A stretch of 5,991 nt of DNA from Pseudomonadota bacterium (lineage in GTDB: Bacteria; Pseudomonadota; Gammaproteobacteria; Pseudomonadales; Oceanobacteraceae), in NCBI GenBank assembly GCA_023399105.1, contig JAEWQT010000042.1, positions 1-5,991 on the forward strand, read 5' to 3'. The notes under the pieces are model-generated. The model made no database searches. It worked only from the letters and a program-made list of their open reading frames with translations, and was not told the DNA's origin. Made by a program: the position numbers and the translations under genes. Positions 5,034-5,991 of this stretch are shown here, piece by piece. Each line of letters opens with the position of its first letter. Position 1 is the first letter of the stretch.

Positions 5034-5991
5034 ATGAGCAACGATTTTGACTTCTGCATCGCCGGCGGCGGGGTTATCGGCCTCGCCCTTGCCTACCGTC
5101 TCAGCCAGCAGGGCAGCGTGCTGCTGCTGGAGCGCCACGCCCGCTTCGGCAGTGAAACCAGCAGCCGTAACAGCGAGGTGATTCACGCCGGGCTGTATTA
5201 CCAGCCCGGTTCGTTAAAAGAGCAGCTGTGCCTGGCCGGTAAGCCAGCGCTCTATGCATTTTGTGAACAGCACGACGTGCCCCATCGCCGCATCGGCAAA
5301 CTCATCGTGGCGCCCGCCGCTGATACCCCCAAACTGGATGAGCTCTGGCATAAAGGTGAACGCCTCGATATTCCACTGGAACGGCTGACGCAGGCGCAAT
5401 TGCAGGAGCGCGAACCGCTGGTGCGCGGGGCGGCAGCGCTGTGGTCGCCCTCAACCGGCATTATCGACAGCCACGAATATATGCAACGGCTGGCCCAGCT
5501 GGCCCAGGTCAACGAAGCCCTGCTGCTCTGTCATTCCTCCGTGCGCCGTGCTGAACCAACCGACAGCGGCTGGCGGGTGACCATCGACAGCCCGGATGGC
5601 GAAGCACACATTCGTTGCGGCGCCCTGATCAACGCAGCCGGGCTGCAGGCGCAGAATCTGGCGCGTCAGCTGCAACTGGATGAGGACGATATTCCGGCCC
5701 TCTACCCCTGCCGAGGTCACTACTTCAGTTACCAGGCCAAAGCACCGTTCAAGCATTTAATTTACCCTTTACCGGAAGCCAATATGGCCGGCCTGGGCAT
5801 TCACGCCACGCTGGACCTGGGCGGCCAGGTGCGGTTCGGCCCCGACACCCAATATCTGCCGGCCACGCAGCTGGACGATTATCGGGTGAACGAAGCCCTG
5901 CGCAGCCAGTTTGCCGCCGCCATCCGCCGCTATTTCCCGCAGCTGGACGCCAGCGCCCTGCAACCGGATTACGCCGGCATCCGCCCCAAAC
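5034..5991 (+). CDS. FAD-dependent oxidoreductase of the L-2-hydroxyglutarate dehydrogenase (LhgO/L2HGDH) type, cut by the window edge
   Basis: The first 319 residues are present, open to the end of the window. A dinucleotide-binding fold opens the protein: CIAGGGVIGLALAYRL (8-23), with an acidic E33 at the end of the second strand to hold the adenosine ribose. SSRNSEVIHAGLYY (43-56) followed by PGSLKEQLC is the hallmark of the L-2-hydroxyglutarate dehydrogenase branch of the DAO/GlpA superfamily. INAAGL (199-204), RGHYF (227-231), YPLP (244-247) and GLGIH (253-257) also fit. Known members oxidise L-2-hydroxyglutarate to 2-oxoglutarate and pass electrons to quinone. The sequence VRFGPDTQYL suggests the shorter subgroup, whose substrate is less certain. 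About 50 or more residues should remain outside the window. No good Shine-Dalgarno precedes ATG 5034. With only 51 bases after the solute-binding gene and no terminator, co-transcription is plausible. Confidence 0.92.
   Translation, partial: MSNDFDFCIAGGGVIGLALAYRLSQQGSVLLLERHARFGSETSSRNSEVIHAGLYYQPGSLKEQLCLAGKPALYAFCEQHDVPHRRIGKLIVAPAADTPKLDELWHKGERLDIPLERLTQAQLQEREPLVRGAAALWSPSTGIIDSHEYMQRLAQLAQVNEALLLCHSSVRRAEPTDSGWRVTIDSPDGEAHIRCGALINAAGLQAQNLARQLQLDEDDIPALYPCRGHYFSYQAKAPFKHLIYPLPEANMAGLGIHATLDLGGQVRFGPDTQYLPATQLDDYRVNEALRSQFAAAIRRYFPQLDASALQPDYAGIRPK

Noticed and set aside
1..5991. Mobile elements, CRISPR arrays, tRNA, rRNA or toxin-antitoxin genes
   Set aside because: No terminal repeats, transposase motifs, spaced direct repeats or tRNA-like cloverleaf noticed anywhere in the window.

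Overview
The window is chromosomal DNA from a gammaproteobacterium. The gene families point to an aerobic or microaerobic marine or Pseudomonas-like lineage (Oceanospirillales, Pseudomonadales or Alteromonadales relatives): RlpA, DUF2788, DUF4404, a CcoM-like oxidase subunit, FNR/ANR-type boxes and a DUF6091-type solute-binding protein. Base composition is moderately GC-rich. Genes are densely packed, and I see no insertion sequence, phage gene, CRISPR array, tRNA or rRNA. The genus is inference only.

Layout: the left edge holds the 3' end of a plus-strand SPOR-domain gene, most likely rlpA (2-307). It converges on a block of six minus-strand genes. Read in their own direction these are DUF2788 membrane protein (3819-3619), DUF4404 protein (3540-3292), tandem-CBS protein (3274-2840), a hairpin terminator, a GAF plus Fis-type HTH regulator (2642-1941), a GT4 glycosyltransferase (1868-705) and a 39-residue one-helix membrane protein (598-479) that ends in a strong intrinsic terminator. 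To the right, divergent from DUF2788, lie a plus-strand secreted solute-binding-like protein (3975-4982) and the first 319 codons of an L-2-hydroxyglutarate dehydrogenase-like FAD oxidoreductase (5034 to the window edge).

The most interesting part is the microaerobic-looking control. The 39-aa protein closely resembles what I remember of CcoM, the small subunit of Pseudomonas stutzeri cbb3 cytochrome oxidase. It is preceded by a perfect FNR/ANR box (TTGATTCAAATCAA) spaced 21 nt from a -10-like TACATT. A second near-perfect box lies 50 bp further upstream, inside the end of the glycosyltransferase gene. A weaker box with the same 21-nt spacing to TACACT precedes the DUF4404-CBS pair and shares a 12-bp core with the second box. 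Together these suggest a small ANR-responsive set of genes tied to low-oxygen respiration.

A second oddity is the GAF-HTH regulator. Its C-terminus looks like the DNA-binding end of a NifA-type sigma-54 activator, but there is no AAA+ domain between the GAF and HTH parts. A good -24/-12 sigma-54 promoter candidate lies directly upstream of it.
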